Below the pieces are notes generated by a model. The model was given only the letters and a program-made list of their open reading frames with translations, was not told the DNA's origin and did no database searches. Below, in pieces: positions 1 through 9,639 of a DNA stretch of 64,000 bases; position 1 is the first letter of the stretch, and every line of letters starts with the position of its first letter. A program made the position numbers and the translations under genes. The DNA is from Rhynochetos jubatus (taxonomy: Eukaryota; Chordata; Aves; Eurypygiformes; Rhynochetidae): the NCBI GenBank assembly GCA_027574665.1, contig CM050652.1, forward strand, positions 3,948,589 to 4,012,588. Direction: 5' to 3'.

Positions 1-620
1 GCCTCCTGCGATCTGCCACAACAGAGTCCATCAGATAGGGATTAATTTTAAGGCAGATATTAAAGCCTATCACATGATGAAGGATTTTCCTATATGTGCA
101 CTTCAGTGGGATGCTTTAAATCCAGTGCGTGCGCGTGTATGTGCACGCCGGTGTTTATGCAAACCTTTTTCATTCACAGGCAGAAATAGCCTCAGGCTTC
201 TTCAGGCCTTTCCAAGGAACAGAAACTTGGGAGGGGAAAGAGAGAAGAATCATCTTGAAACCTCACATTTTTGAAAGTAAGTTTTCGAAGGAAACAGGCT
301 CAGGTGGAAGGAACCAAGATCATAAAGATTTTATAACTAATAACAATTTTTAAGAGACAGAATCCCTGTTCTTCCTGAAAGCAAGAATTCCTTGAAAGAA
401 TTTAAAGCAAATTTGGGAAAAAGCGCCCTTTTTACAGAAAAGCATTGTTTTGCTTTTCTGCTCAGCTGTAACCTAAAGCATCTTGGCTTGACAAAATGAA
501 ATAAAGCTGTGTGATGATGCGCTGCCGCTGCTGCCGCCGCCACTCTGCCTCCTGCAAATCTCCCAGCATCGTGCAACAATCTCCCTGTCAGAGCCCAGAA
601 AGGGAGCAACGCCTTCTCCT
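1..620. other. Unique upstream sequence, no gene seen
   Basis: I see no gene or recognisable transposon here. Positions 126-152 alternate purine and pyrimidine (GTGCGTGCGCGTGTATGTGCAC) and are a small Z-DNA-prone tract. A perfect 10-bp hairpin lies at 435-460, listed separately. A short GCC/GCT-rich triplet stretch at about 520-545 encodes only an alanine run on the minus strand, and I do not regard it as coding. Confidence 0.5.
435..460. repeat. Perfect 10-bp inverted repeat (hairpin)
   Basis: CAGAAAAGCA (435-444) is followed by a six-base loop, TTGTTT, and its exact reverse complement TGCTTTTCTG (451-460). The stem does not extend further. No T-run follows directly, and at 26 nt it is too short to be a microRNA precursor. 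Its function is unknown and it may be chance. Confidence 0.6.
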
Positions 621-650
621 TCCAGCCTAAAACCTGCACCAGGCAAACTT

Positions 651-828
651 ACCCTTCAGCTTTGTAAAACACGGCTCGGGGTTTGCAGCAAGCGGCTCTG
701 CCTGAGGTGCTGTTTCCGAGGGCCGGTGTGGCTAGGTAACTCTCTTCCCATGACACAGCAGAACAGCAGCAGCAGCAGCAGCATAAAACAGATCAGTTCT
801 GGCAGCACTCCTAGCACTCCACTTTATA
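651..828 (-). promoter_or_regulatory. Possible minus-strand TATA promoter and first exon
   Basis: On the minus strand a TATAAA box (complement of 823-828) is followed about 170 bases later by a consensus-like 5' splice site, GG|GTAAGT (GT at 652-651). A transcript starting about 30 bases after the box, near 795, would contain the CAG/CTG triplet run and an ATG in a fair context (minus strand, about 751). That frame closes within about 32 codons, just before the donor. This could be a first exon divergent from the CpG island promoter 2 kb away. It is inferred only from motif order; both motifs could be chance. Confidence 0.22.
763..783. repeat. Short CAG triplet run
   Basis: About six AGC/CAG units in a row, preceded by an interrupted CAG stretch, form a small trinucleotide microsatellite. 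No reading frame through it is supported as coding. Confidence 0.7.
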
Positions 829-899
829 TCCCAGCTCCAGCCTCTTTCTTCTTTAAGGATGATCTGAAGAAGGGAATATTAAATAAAAAGAGATTTAGT

Positions 900-1880
900 G
901 AGGTAGGGAAATAAGCCCTGGGGAGATGGAAAGCAAGGCATGCTGGAGCTGGAATCAACGTCAGTGGGACAATCTGGATAAAATGGCAGAAAGGAACCCA
1001 GAGGTAGAAAACCCATCAAAACTGGATGAGAGAGGATGCATAAGCAAAGATGAAGTTTAGGGTGGATAAAGAGAAGGCTCTGAGAAGAAGGAGAAAAAGG
1101 AGAATGAACTGTTCCTCAGTCGGTTAACTTTTCAGCTAAAATCATTAATTGCTACGAAACTCCTGCTTACGTATTGAAAAATAATGGTAGAGGTACCTGA
1201 AACACTGATCTGTTACATATGCAGCTCATTGCACGGACACTAGGAAATGAGTGGGATAGAGTGTAGGTATGTCAACTCCGACAGCACTGATGGGAGAGCA
1301 AAGGGAGACCACCTGCTGACATTGCCAGGGTTGGGCCTGTGCCGTCTGACCAGTCGGCTCCGATCCCCTGCTGCAGCTGATGGGACGCGTGATGGGCATC
1401 AGCGTCAACCCCCCAGATGGGAAAAAGGTCGTTTATAAGTCTCCCTTCAATGAAACTTGGTGGGAGGCTGAAGAAATTAAATTCCAAACTTAAAATTTAT
1501 TGCATCTGTGGGTCATACTTTAATCTGCTGAGGGGCTGCGATTTCCAGCAGAAGCCGCAAGGAAGGAACGAATGTGGCACGCTTTTTAACAGTAAATTCA
1601 TCCCTCCCCACAAGCTAGCCCCTTGGACCTTGCACTTGACCACCCCTACCAGCGTGATGCCCCCAGTGCGGACGCAGGATATGGGGAGCTCCACGGGAAC
1701 CATGTGCTGCCCTTCCTCGGAGAAAACCCCAAGACCCCCCACCCCCCTGCGTATCACCATCCTGGCACAGGTGGGACCATGGAGTGGGTGGGCTTTAGCT
1801 CCCTCATCCCAAATCCTGGGGGCAGGAGGAGGGCTGGGGAAAGCACCAACCCAACCGAAGCCCACTTCAGCACCGCAGGC
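900..1880. other. Unique sequence leading into CpG island
   Basis: No transposon, RNA gene or supported exon was seen. Frames are open on both strands between about 1417 and 2094, but the translations are proline/arginine-rich, overlap each other and look like rising GC content rather than genes. CpG density rises sharply after about 1880. Confidence 0.5.
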
Positions 1881-2689
1881 AGAACAGCAGCCTGAGGAAC
1901 GCCGCGCTGCCCGCCCGGCCCGCCCGCACCCCCGGCCGCAGGCAGGCGGCTGCCGACCGGCCGCGGGGTGCGTGGGGGGACCGCGGTCTCCTCGAATGAT
2001 GGGTGATGTCTTCATCTTTCCTTTTCTCTTATGTAAGGGGTGGCTGTCTGTACAGGCGGCTTGCATTATTGCAGTGGCAAGTGCACGTCCCTAGAAACCG
2101 TTCCTTCCAGCATCTCCGTATTACAACCTGCTTTAGAAAACCGACGGTGTTACAGGTTAGACGAGGAAATCATTTCCCTACCAAGCGGCAGAGTTAAAAA
2201 CCACGGCCGCGACCAGCGCATCAGCCCCGCACCGCCACACCGCTCACATCTCCAGCCTCCTTCTCCAGCCTCCTTAGGCTGACACAAACAAGTTGGTTTT
2301 TTCTCCCGACGGTGGTTTGTTTTTTTTTTCTTTTTTTTTTTCCTGTTGTGCTACCGCTTCCAGTACCGGAGACCCACCGTGGCCGCAGACGAGCACCGGA
2401 TCCCGCACCCTCCCGGAGCGGGGTCCATCCCCGCTCTGCAAGGTGCTTGCCCGGTCGGGGAGCGCGGCGAGCGGTTATTTCCCTTAGCGCTCAGCAGCAG
2501 AGGCGGTGCAAGGGGGTGGGGGGAGAAACACTAATTAATAATAATAATGATAGAACGAGCAAGCGCAGCAACTTGCTTTGACTCGCAAAACTGAGGGCGT
2601 GAAGGGGGCAGCCCCCCGGGGGAGGGCGGCGGCCGGCGGCAGCAGCGGGGCTCGCAGCCCCCCGGGGCGGCCGGGGGTACCGGCGGGTC

Positions 2690-2800
2690 CGGCGGCGGTA
2701 GCGTCACGTGAAAGTCCCCTTTAAGTTTCCATAGAGAGGCCTCCGGGTGTCACATGATGGACATGATATAATGAAACAACATTGTGGGGAGGGAAGCATT
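2690..2800 (+). promoter_or_regulatory. Likely plus-strand core promoter
   Basis: An E-box in the context GTCACGTGA (2702-2710) resembles USF/TFE-type sites. It is followed by an AT-richer patch containing the TATA-like GATATAAT (about 2764-2771), embedded in otherwise extreme GC. This would place a start site near 2795, upstream of the strong splice donor at 3036. The order of elements is seen; the start site is inferred. CpG-island promoters often start at several positions, so a single start should not be assumed. Confidence 0.45.
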
Positions 2801-3035
2801 AGGGGAGCCCGGGGCGGCTGGGAGGCGGCGGGGTAGCGGTAACCACCCCCCCCACCCCACCCCCCGCCACCCCGGCCCGCCCTGCCCTGCCCCGGCCCGC
2901 CCGCCGCTCCGCGCCTGCACCTGTCTCAGCGCCCGGGAGCGCGGCGGCGGTGGCAGCCCCAGTGATGGGGCTGCGTGTGGCACCCTCCCCCGGGGAGAAG
3001 AGGAGGAGGAGGAGAACCGGCAGCCGCTCTCAGAG
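2795..3035 (+). other. Probable first exon, mostly 5' UTR
   Basis: The 3' edge is set by a near-perfect 5' splice site, CAGAG|GTAAGTTACC, with the GT at 3036-3037. The 5' edge is a guess, about 30 bases below the TATA-like patch. An ATG at 2965 opens a frame that reaches the donor (23 codons plus 2 nt, MGLRVAPSPGEKRRRRRTG...). It is arginine-rich from a GGA/AGG run and could be an upstream ORF or a short coding start. Nothing in it is recognisable as a protein family. The exon is best taken as non-coding leader. Direction and donor are reasonably supported; the gene's identity is not. Confidence 0.5.
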
Positions 3036-3041
3036 GTAAGT
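3036..3041 (+). other. Consensus 5' splice site
   Basis: GTAAGT preceded by AGAG matches the vertebrate donor consensus at nearly every position and lies inside the CpG island just downstream of the promoter-like patch. It is the strongest single splice signal I found in the window and sets the plus-strand direction of the inferred gene. Confidence 0.6.
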
Positions 3042-3299
3042 TACCGGCGGGACTCGGCCGGGGGGCTGCCCGCCCGCCCCGGGGGGCTGCTGTTGGGGCG
3101 GGTGTGCGCAGCGGTTCGCGCCATGTTTGTGCGGCGGCGGTGTGAGAAGGGGGTGTGGGGGGGTGCGGTGTGTGTATGGGGGGGGGGCCCGCGTGTCCCC
3201 GCGGAGCGGCGGGCGTGTGCGCGCCCTCCCGCCCTCCATGTCCGCATTCCAGCTCATGTTGCGCAGATAAAATTCAAACTTGAGGTAAACACAAGCGGC

Positions 3300-3342
3300 G
3301 GGGGGGGGGGGGGGGGAGGGGGGGGGAGGTTATTGGGGGGGG
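3300..3342 (+). repeat. Long G-tracts, quadruplex-prone
   Basis: G17, then A, G9, A, GG, TATT and G8 form one of the strongest G-quadruplex candidates in the window. It lies about 260 bases inside the inferred first intron. Long G-runs in avian GC-rich promoters are also frequent sites of sequencing error, so the exact lengths are uncertain. Confidence 0.75.
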
Positions 3343-3748
3343 AGGGAGGCTCGCTCCATCCCGGCTCCCTCCATCCCGGTTCCCACCGCCCTCTCCCTTC
3401 CCCGCTGCTCCCCCCGCGCACCTGGCTGCCAGCGACGAGCCCCCGGCCGGTCGCTTCGCGGGGGGCTGCGGGCGCCGCTCTCTGTCACCCGGCGGAGGGA
3501 GAGGCGGCGGTGCCCGCCCCCCATTCGCTGCACCGCTCACCCCCTGGTAGGAGACGGCAAGTGTGTGTTGGGGACGGTGCGCGGGCCGCTGTCGCGACAT
3601 GAGGGGGGGGTGCCTCTCGCGACGTGGGGGGAGGGAGCCAAGTGACAGCCGAGCTGCGGCGGAGTTTGGGGGGTGGGGGACACAGGGGTCTGCGCTGGGT
3701 TGTTTTCCTAGCTGCGTGGGTATCCCGAATGGAGCAAAAATAACAGTG

Positions 3749-3950
3749 CCCCCCCCCCCCCCCCCCGAGGCGCCGGGGGGGGGGGCCCGGTCCGCATTTC
3801 CAAGTGCGTATGGAGAAAACAAGATGCGGGGGGGGGGGGAAGGGGGGTGGAGGGCCGGGCCGCCGCCGCTCGCCAGCCCGGGTCCGTGACACAGGCGGTG
3901 CCGCCGGCAGCGGGTATATTTAGCACTCCCCCCCCCCCCCCCCCCCCCCC
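3749..3950. repeat. C/G homopolymer cluster
   Basis: Within about 200 bases there are C18 (3749-3766), G11 (3775-3785), G12 (3828-3839) and C23 (3928-3950). C18 followed after eight bases by G11 can pair as a hairpin, and each tract can form quadruplex or i-motif structures on one strand or the other. Confidence 0.75.
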
Positions 3951-4005
3951 AGCCCTCCGCACACTCCGCGGCGGGCGGCCGAAGGTACGGCCGGCTGCCC
4001 CACAG
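3914..4005 (+). promoter_or_regulatory. Possible second TATA and alternative first exon
   Basis: TATATTTA (about 3914-3921) stands out in a GC-rich background. It is followed by C23, then about 55 bases that end at CCCCACAG|GTGGGT, a usable donor with the GT at 4006. A start about 30 bases below the TATA would give an alternative first exon of about 60 bases. This is only an arrangement of motifs; no coding start lies in it. Confidence 0.25.
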
Positions 4006-4477
4006 GTGGGTGCGAGTGGGGGGCCCGGGGCGAAGCCCTTGCCTTGAGGGGAGCGTTGGAGCAGCGTGTCTTCCCCACCGCCCCCGGGGAAGGGCTCCTG
4101 AGCGGGAGCGGTGAGGCGAGGGCCGTGGGGCGAGGGGATCGGCTGCCGCGGGTACAGGCGCTTACTGCGTGGCGCAACTCCTGTTGCGGGAGGGCGGGTG
4201 GCCTGCGGAGCTCGGGGTGGGGGGGGGGGGTGGTGGGGTGCACGGCCACGGCCGCTGCGGGGTGAGGGCGCGGGACAGCGGTGGGTGTGAGGGTGCGGTG
4301 CCATGCCGGCCGTGAAGGGGGTGGTGGTGGGGGGGGTGGTGGTGGTCTTCGGCCGAGCGGCTTCGCTGAGGGCGGGAAGCGCGCGCGACCCCTCGACGCG
4401 CGGCAGCGGCCCCCGCCTGGCGCCTCCTCAGCACTGCACCAAGACGGCGGGACCGGCGGCCACGCCCACCGGTCCCG

Positions 4478-4490
4478 GCGGCCAATCGCT
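4478..4490 (+). promoter_or_regulatory. CCAAT box
   Basis: GGCGGCCAATCGC carries the CCAAT core (4482-4486) that NF-Y binds, next to a CACGCCCACC KLF/SP-type site at 4461-4470. It lies 1.4 kb downstream of the inferred exon 1, so it may serve a different start within the island, on either strand. Confidence 0.4.
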
Positions 4491-5456
4491 GCGCCGCTGG
4501 CGGGCGCCCCCCACCTTCACCTCACTCCTTCCCCCCCCCCCCCCGCCTTTTCCCTCCGCCCGCCCTTGGCAGGGCGCGAGCGCGGCCCGCTCCCGCCCAC
4601 CCGCCTGTTTGTTATGGTCGGGGCCACGTGCCGCCGGCTCAGGCGGTCACGCGGCCCGGCCTCGCGCCGCCCCCAGCCGTCGCCCGCCGCTGCCGGGGGG
4701 ACCCGCGGGGTGAGGGCGCGGGCGGGGGAGGCTCGTCGCGTCCCTTCGGCCGGGGCCTGGCAGGGGCTGGCTGCCGTTCCTGCGGGGTCCTGAAGCCCTC
4801 CCGGGCGAGGGGAGGTGGCAGTGAGCCTACCCACCGTGCTGCCGAAGGGAGCGGCTCTTTGGGCCCAGCCCTGGTAAACACGGAGGGCTTGGTCCCGGCT
4901 AGTGGGCCCATCCACGGCCAAGCCGTCACAGCCATCTGCTGCTGGCTCCGGCCTCCGGAGAAGGAGTAATTTATTTTTTTTTTTTTTAGAAGAGAGCTGT
5001 TTATGCCCAGTGATTTTTATTTTTTTATTTATTTTTCCCCTCCCTCCGTGCTGTCGTGCATAAGCCAACAGCAGTAGCTCCGTATCCGCCTAGCCCGGCG
5101 TTGTTAAGGCACGCCGCTTTATGTAGGTAACACAGGGGAACGCCGCGAGGATCGTGTTTAGCTATCGGTCTCCTGAGCCTGAAGCCTTGAGCCTATTTAT
5201 AGGTAGGTTGGGAGGTCTTTAGTGTGAACTTGCGCTGTGTCTGAATCTGCGTCAGGACGAGGTGTCTTAAGTGATGATGTTTTGGTTTTGGCAATTCTTT
5301 GTTTCTGGAAATAGGATTTCATGGAACGCTCTGGAGGAATGGCTGTTAATAGGCTCTGTGGAAAAAGACTAGCCAGTTTGGAGCTGAATGTAATGCCATT
5401 TTAATGTAACTTCTCGGATAGCAGAACAAACAGTAAGAGGATACTTGGTTCTAGAT

Positions 5457-5520
5457 CAGTGGCTTTCAGCTTGCAGGCAGGGGACCCCAGTTCTCCGCAG
5501 ACAACTTAGTGGGGGTCAGT
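5457..5520. mobile_element. Possible ancient hAT transposon end
   Basis: The stretch beginning ATCAGTGGCTTTCAGC and running into GGGGACCCC resembles the CAGTGGTTCTCAA... terminal repeats of old Charlie-type hAT elements. Only one end is visible and it is diverged, so this is a weak call. Confidence 0.2.
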
Positions 5521-6735
5521 AGGAAGCAACTGAGGAAAGGGCATCTGTTTTCTGTAGGCTTATGTTAATTATACAGATTCATGCATTGCTGAAGATTGTG
5601 GGGCTGACGAGCTGGGAAAAAAAAAAAAACCAACGTGAGGCTGCTATTCTAGATCAGTAAGATATTTTGGCTTAGAATAAGTGGAGGAGGGGTGAAAAAA
5701 CAGGCTGTGTGTTTTGTTGTGTATGTGCCTCTTGTAGAGTTAAAAAATGCAAAATCTAATGTAGTTTACAGAATTACATAACCGTTAATAGCGTCATGAT
5801 TCTCAAATAGCCTTAAAGAGTTAAATAACAGCAGATGAACGAGGATAGGTCAGGAAGAAGAGAGATGGTTTTATAACTAACAGTGAGGATCATGCGCAGA
5901 TATTTAAAACTGCTTCACTGTTGCACTAGGAAGGAGTCGTCTTCCTAGTAGTAGTAGCATTTTAATGTCCTATAAATACAGGACATGAGAAGGAGGATGG
6001 AAAGATAAAGTTTGCCGTTTTATGCTGGTTTAGTCCCGTAAATGGATTGAGAACAGTTTATGAGATTTCACATGCTTTCACTTCTCTTCCATCATAACTT
6101 TATCAGTGCAAATTTTTGTGTCTGAAATGATGAGAGTTTCTCGATATTGCCCGGTGTTGATGAGGAGGGAACATGGCCTTAAAATAACAAGAAGGGTAAT
6201 GGCTGTGAGGAGTGAGGGCCAGTGGAACGCTGAAATGGCAGGGGTGGCATTCGGCCGTACTTGGCATACGCTGTGGAGAGCTGATGTTTTGTGTTGGTTA
6301 CGGGGGTCATTTGAAACGGTGTTATCTATAAAATATATTTATTCAAGCTGGGTAGCATACTTGATTTGTATGGGCATATCTGTGTATATTTGTATTTTTG
6401 GGGGGGGGAAATAAACCCAACCGTACCTTAAAATAGGAAATTAATATGGAGCAGTTGGTTTGTTAGAGATTTGAGAATACTGGGAGGTGCACAGTGACGG
6501 AGCATGCCAGCGTCTCATTTCTGAGTGTACATGGTATTGGTGGAATTGATGCACCAGGAAATTGCTTTCTCTATTTTTGTTGGTGAGATGCAGTTAACAT
6601 AAAATGAGCCCTTTGGATCCCATATCCCGTTTCTCTTTGATATAACTAAGATAATTTATCTTCTCAGGTGGCTAGAGGAAAAAATACTTCATTTTTTAAC
6701 TTAGTTCACCTCTTCAGTGGCTGTCAGTTTATGAC

Positions 6736-6766
6736 AGGGCACAGTGTGTGCTGTACACTGTGTTCT
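6736..6766 (+). repeat. 12-bp hairpin with two G-U pairs
   Basis: CACAGTGT (6740-6747) pairs with ACACTGTG (6755-6762) across a seven-base loop. Four further base pairs (two G-U) extend the stem outward to 6736/6766. It is too short for a microRNA precursor and no other structure supports a function. Confidence 0.5.
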
Positions 6767-7240
6767 ACAGAGCTGTTTTGGTGATGAATGCAACGTATAT
6801 GAAAAAAGGGCTATGAAAAATGGGTATTGTGCCAGTTCTCTGCACTTTTTATATAAACAATACAGATGTCTCTCTTTAAGAGGTTCTCAAAAGCTTCATT
6901 TTAGGATCTAATGCTTTGCTGAATTTCAGTGGCAAAAATATCACTATTTTAAGTACTTAAAAACATTTGAAAAGGAAATATCCAAACTAGCGTTAGTATT
7001 GGTTTTACAAAAGGAAGTAGTGAAACCTCTTTTTTTGTTATTAATAAAAAGGGAAATTCTGAACTTAAAAACGTGTTTGTTTATGCTACTAGTAGCCTAT
7101 TATATGGTTAATTTTAAGAGGATCTCTTTAATCCAGGCTAGACTTTTTTCAATTCCTGTAGTCACGTGTTTACTGCATTTCTTTCGTATTTAAAAATGAA
7201 AACATGGACTCATGTTTTTTTGTGCTCTTGTGTATTGTAG

Positions 7241-7353
7241 GACTAGACGTAGTCAATCACGCCATATTTGTCCAGTGTTTTTCCATAAACAGCTTGCTCT
7301 TGGAATTACTGGTAGTACCAGAATACAAGTTTGAAAATACCGAGATAGAAAGG
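7241..7353 (+). other. Weak internal exon candidate
   Basis: A strong-looking 3' splice site (T-rich tract ending TGTATTGTAG at 7240) is followed by 113 bases that stay open in one frame, then AAAGG|GTGAGAG, a fair donor with the GT at 7354. The frame reads GLDVVNHAIFVQCFSINS... and continues past the donor to a stop at 7452. I recognise no protein family in it. Acceptor-like T-tracts are common in this T-rich sequence, so chance is the leading explanation. Confidence 0.17.
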
Positions 7354-9639
7354 GTGAGAGTACTTGCTGACGTGAACGCTGAAATGCAGAGCTCAAAGAA
7401 AAATCTTTCCCCGACAGTTCTTTCAAGTCAGTTTGATAATTTTGGATCCTGACTCACGGCTTTCTAAATGACTGGAGTCGGAATTAATGGGGCTGCAACT
7501 GGTTTTCACAAATGTAAGCATAAACAGCGTGTTTTTGGCTTTGGATTTCATGAAATGACAGTATAAAATTCACCATCCTTTTCCAGTCCTTTGGGATGTT
7601 TTGCCTCAGCCAGCAGACGCAGCATTGTTGTCTTAACAGCAAGGCTGGAAATCGGAGTTTTGTTCTGAGTTTCACCCTTCCCAAGGTCAGAGATTTCATC
7701 TTTCCGCAGATTCCTGATCTGGGCAATTAACGCTTGTAGAGGGTCCTAAATTAATGAATTCTCATGAACTGTTTTGAGCTGCAGAAGGAATGTGTTAAAC
7801 GTCCCCAGTGTCACGCTTCTTCACAGCCGTGAGTTTGGAGATCTCTGACAGACTGTCGTCTGTAAAGCAGAAATATGAGCTGTGGTAGTAAGGCAGTCAA
7901 AATGAAAAGGTTTTACAGGTTTCTTGTATCGAGTGTTATATTTGTCAGGAAAAGAAAAAAGTGGTAGTTGTGATAATATGGTGGTTTTAAATAGTTTTAA
8001 TCTGTATGGATACTGAAGTTGTGCTATTAATGGTTTATTTTAGGAGTGCTGTACTCCAAACGTGGAAAGTTTTGTGGATGAGGGGAGATGGTACCACTCT
8101 TGAATTGGGTTGCACAGTAAGCTGTGAAACCAAAGCTGAATTTTGGTGTATTGTTACTCAAGAATTACTTTTTCATCATTATTACTATGTTATGAGTCAT
8201 TAATGAGACACTGCTGATGGGGAGGTGGTTTATTTTTGCTAGGCTAGAAATTTTGTATTAAACTATAAACAAAAGAAATTGAAAACCGAATGGTTTAAAG
8301 GGCATTTATGACTCCTATTTGTAAGCCATGATTTTGTGACCACCCCTCTGAATATGTCTGGTTTAAGGAGTGCGTCCTGTTGAGGAATGTAAATCGTGCA
8401 GTAATGTAGAAAGTTGTCAGTTGGTAAATACAAAGATACTAAAGCAGTCATCATACTTTTCTGTCCTACATTTAAAATTTCTTGTAAGCACATCCTGGGT
8501 TTGGTTGCATGTGAAGAAAGCTGCACAGTAGCCTGATCTTAACAGAAACTTGACAAGTCAGCGTGCTGCTAATACGGAGAACTTTTTTTTTTTTTCCCTT
8601 TGTGTATCACAAATTGTCAGCAGCAGCAGTGAGTTGCCCATCTGGGAAGATGGGGTGAACGGAGTGGGGAGAGGGAAAGCGTTATGTGGTACTATTACGA
8701 AATCTAGATACAAAATTTAGGCTGATTCCCCTTGACCCCTCTGTTTGCGTAGTGCTGAGCCTGGAGCAATCCTTATTTTTTTCCTAGTGTTTATTAGCTT
8801 GGGTTGAACATTGCAGAGCTTCTGCTGATACAGAGTGAGTTTGGATCTCTCTGGACAACATACCCTGAATCTGGGCTGATTATTCTTCATCTGCATTGTA
8901 CCCAGGTATAGTTTCTGCTATCTTCCTGTTCTGAAAACGTGTCTGCTGACTCCTGTATTTTAGTAACATTGTGTACGGAGTACCCGGAGAATGTGCTAAT
9001 CTGAAGAATACCCGTGTTATGTTCAGGTTACTGAATTTTAGCTTAACTGTAGTAGCTTCTGCAAAAACAGAGTTGTAAAATGAAGGTAGGTACAGGCTTC
9101 ATAATTAGACTGTGCGGAGAAAAATAAGGTTGAATCGAACTGATGTTAGAATTGTTGCCTATTCAGAAAAAAACAAGCGTTGGCTCAGCTCTGTCTTGGT
9201 TACTGTTCGCGTCGGTGGAGTCAGGTGCTTCCCTGCGCCCAAAAGCTGGATGGCTGCTGGTCGTTATCCCGAAGATGTGTTGGAAGCTGAACTGATCTTC
9301 GTCTTTGATTATTGAATTATTGAAACTTGAGAGGTTCCTTGCTGCCCGGCAAGTGGTGTAAGCAGCTGCGAAGCCTCCTGGGAGGAAGAAGACTCGCTAG
9401 GCACGGTGTTTACTGTTAGCAGGAGGAGGAAAGGGAGGTTTCTGGCTGCTGCCTGGATGTGTTTTGTAAACTGAAAGCGCTGGTAGCGCTTTTAACAAGG
9501 TGTAATTGCTGTGTCACTGCGAGGGCTGCAGTTTGGCATTTTTCATGTCGTGTCCCGTCCCCCCCACCACTTTTTCTTAAGCACACATTCAGCTGTTTAT
9601 GGGTTGACATCTGCTGTGCGTCGCTGTGTGATCGGTACT

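Larger units (their letters stand above)
1880..4930. promoter_or_regulatory. Large CpG island
   Basis: GC content and CpG frequency jump here and fall again near 4930; the densest part is about 2580-4760. Such islands mark promoters of broadly expressed or developmental vertebrate genes. Inside are E-boxes (CACGTG at 2704-2709 and 4624-4629), a CCAAT box (4482-4486), several GC/CACGCCC boxes, and unusually long homopolymers: G17 at 3300, C18 at 3749, G12 at 3828, C23 at 3928, G12 at 4219 and C14 at 4531. Many overlapping frames are open on both strands; this is expected from the base composition and they are not reported as genes. Confidence 0.88.

Noticed and set aside
1417-2094. 225-codon frame before the island, with a 189-codon minus-strand partner
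   Set aside because: No domain, no splice context, both strands open, composition rising to GC-rich; most likely chance.
2784-3602. 272-codon open frame through exon 1 and the G-tracts
   Set aside because: It runs across a strong splice donor and encodes low-complexity G/R/P/A text; long open frames on both strands are expected at this GC content.
3274-4304. Several overlapping minus-strand frames of 100-200 codons
   Set aside because: Proline/histidine-rich translations of homopolymer DNA; they overlap each other in different frames.
5272-5390. Box C-like GTGATGATG as a C/D snoRNA
   Set aside because: The first CTGA lies about 110 bases on and no terminal stem pairs the ends.
6736-6766. 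Hairpin as a microRNA precursor
   Set aside because: A stem of about 12 bp and a total of 31 nt are far too short for a precursor.
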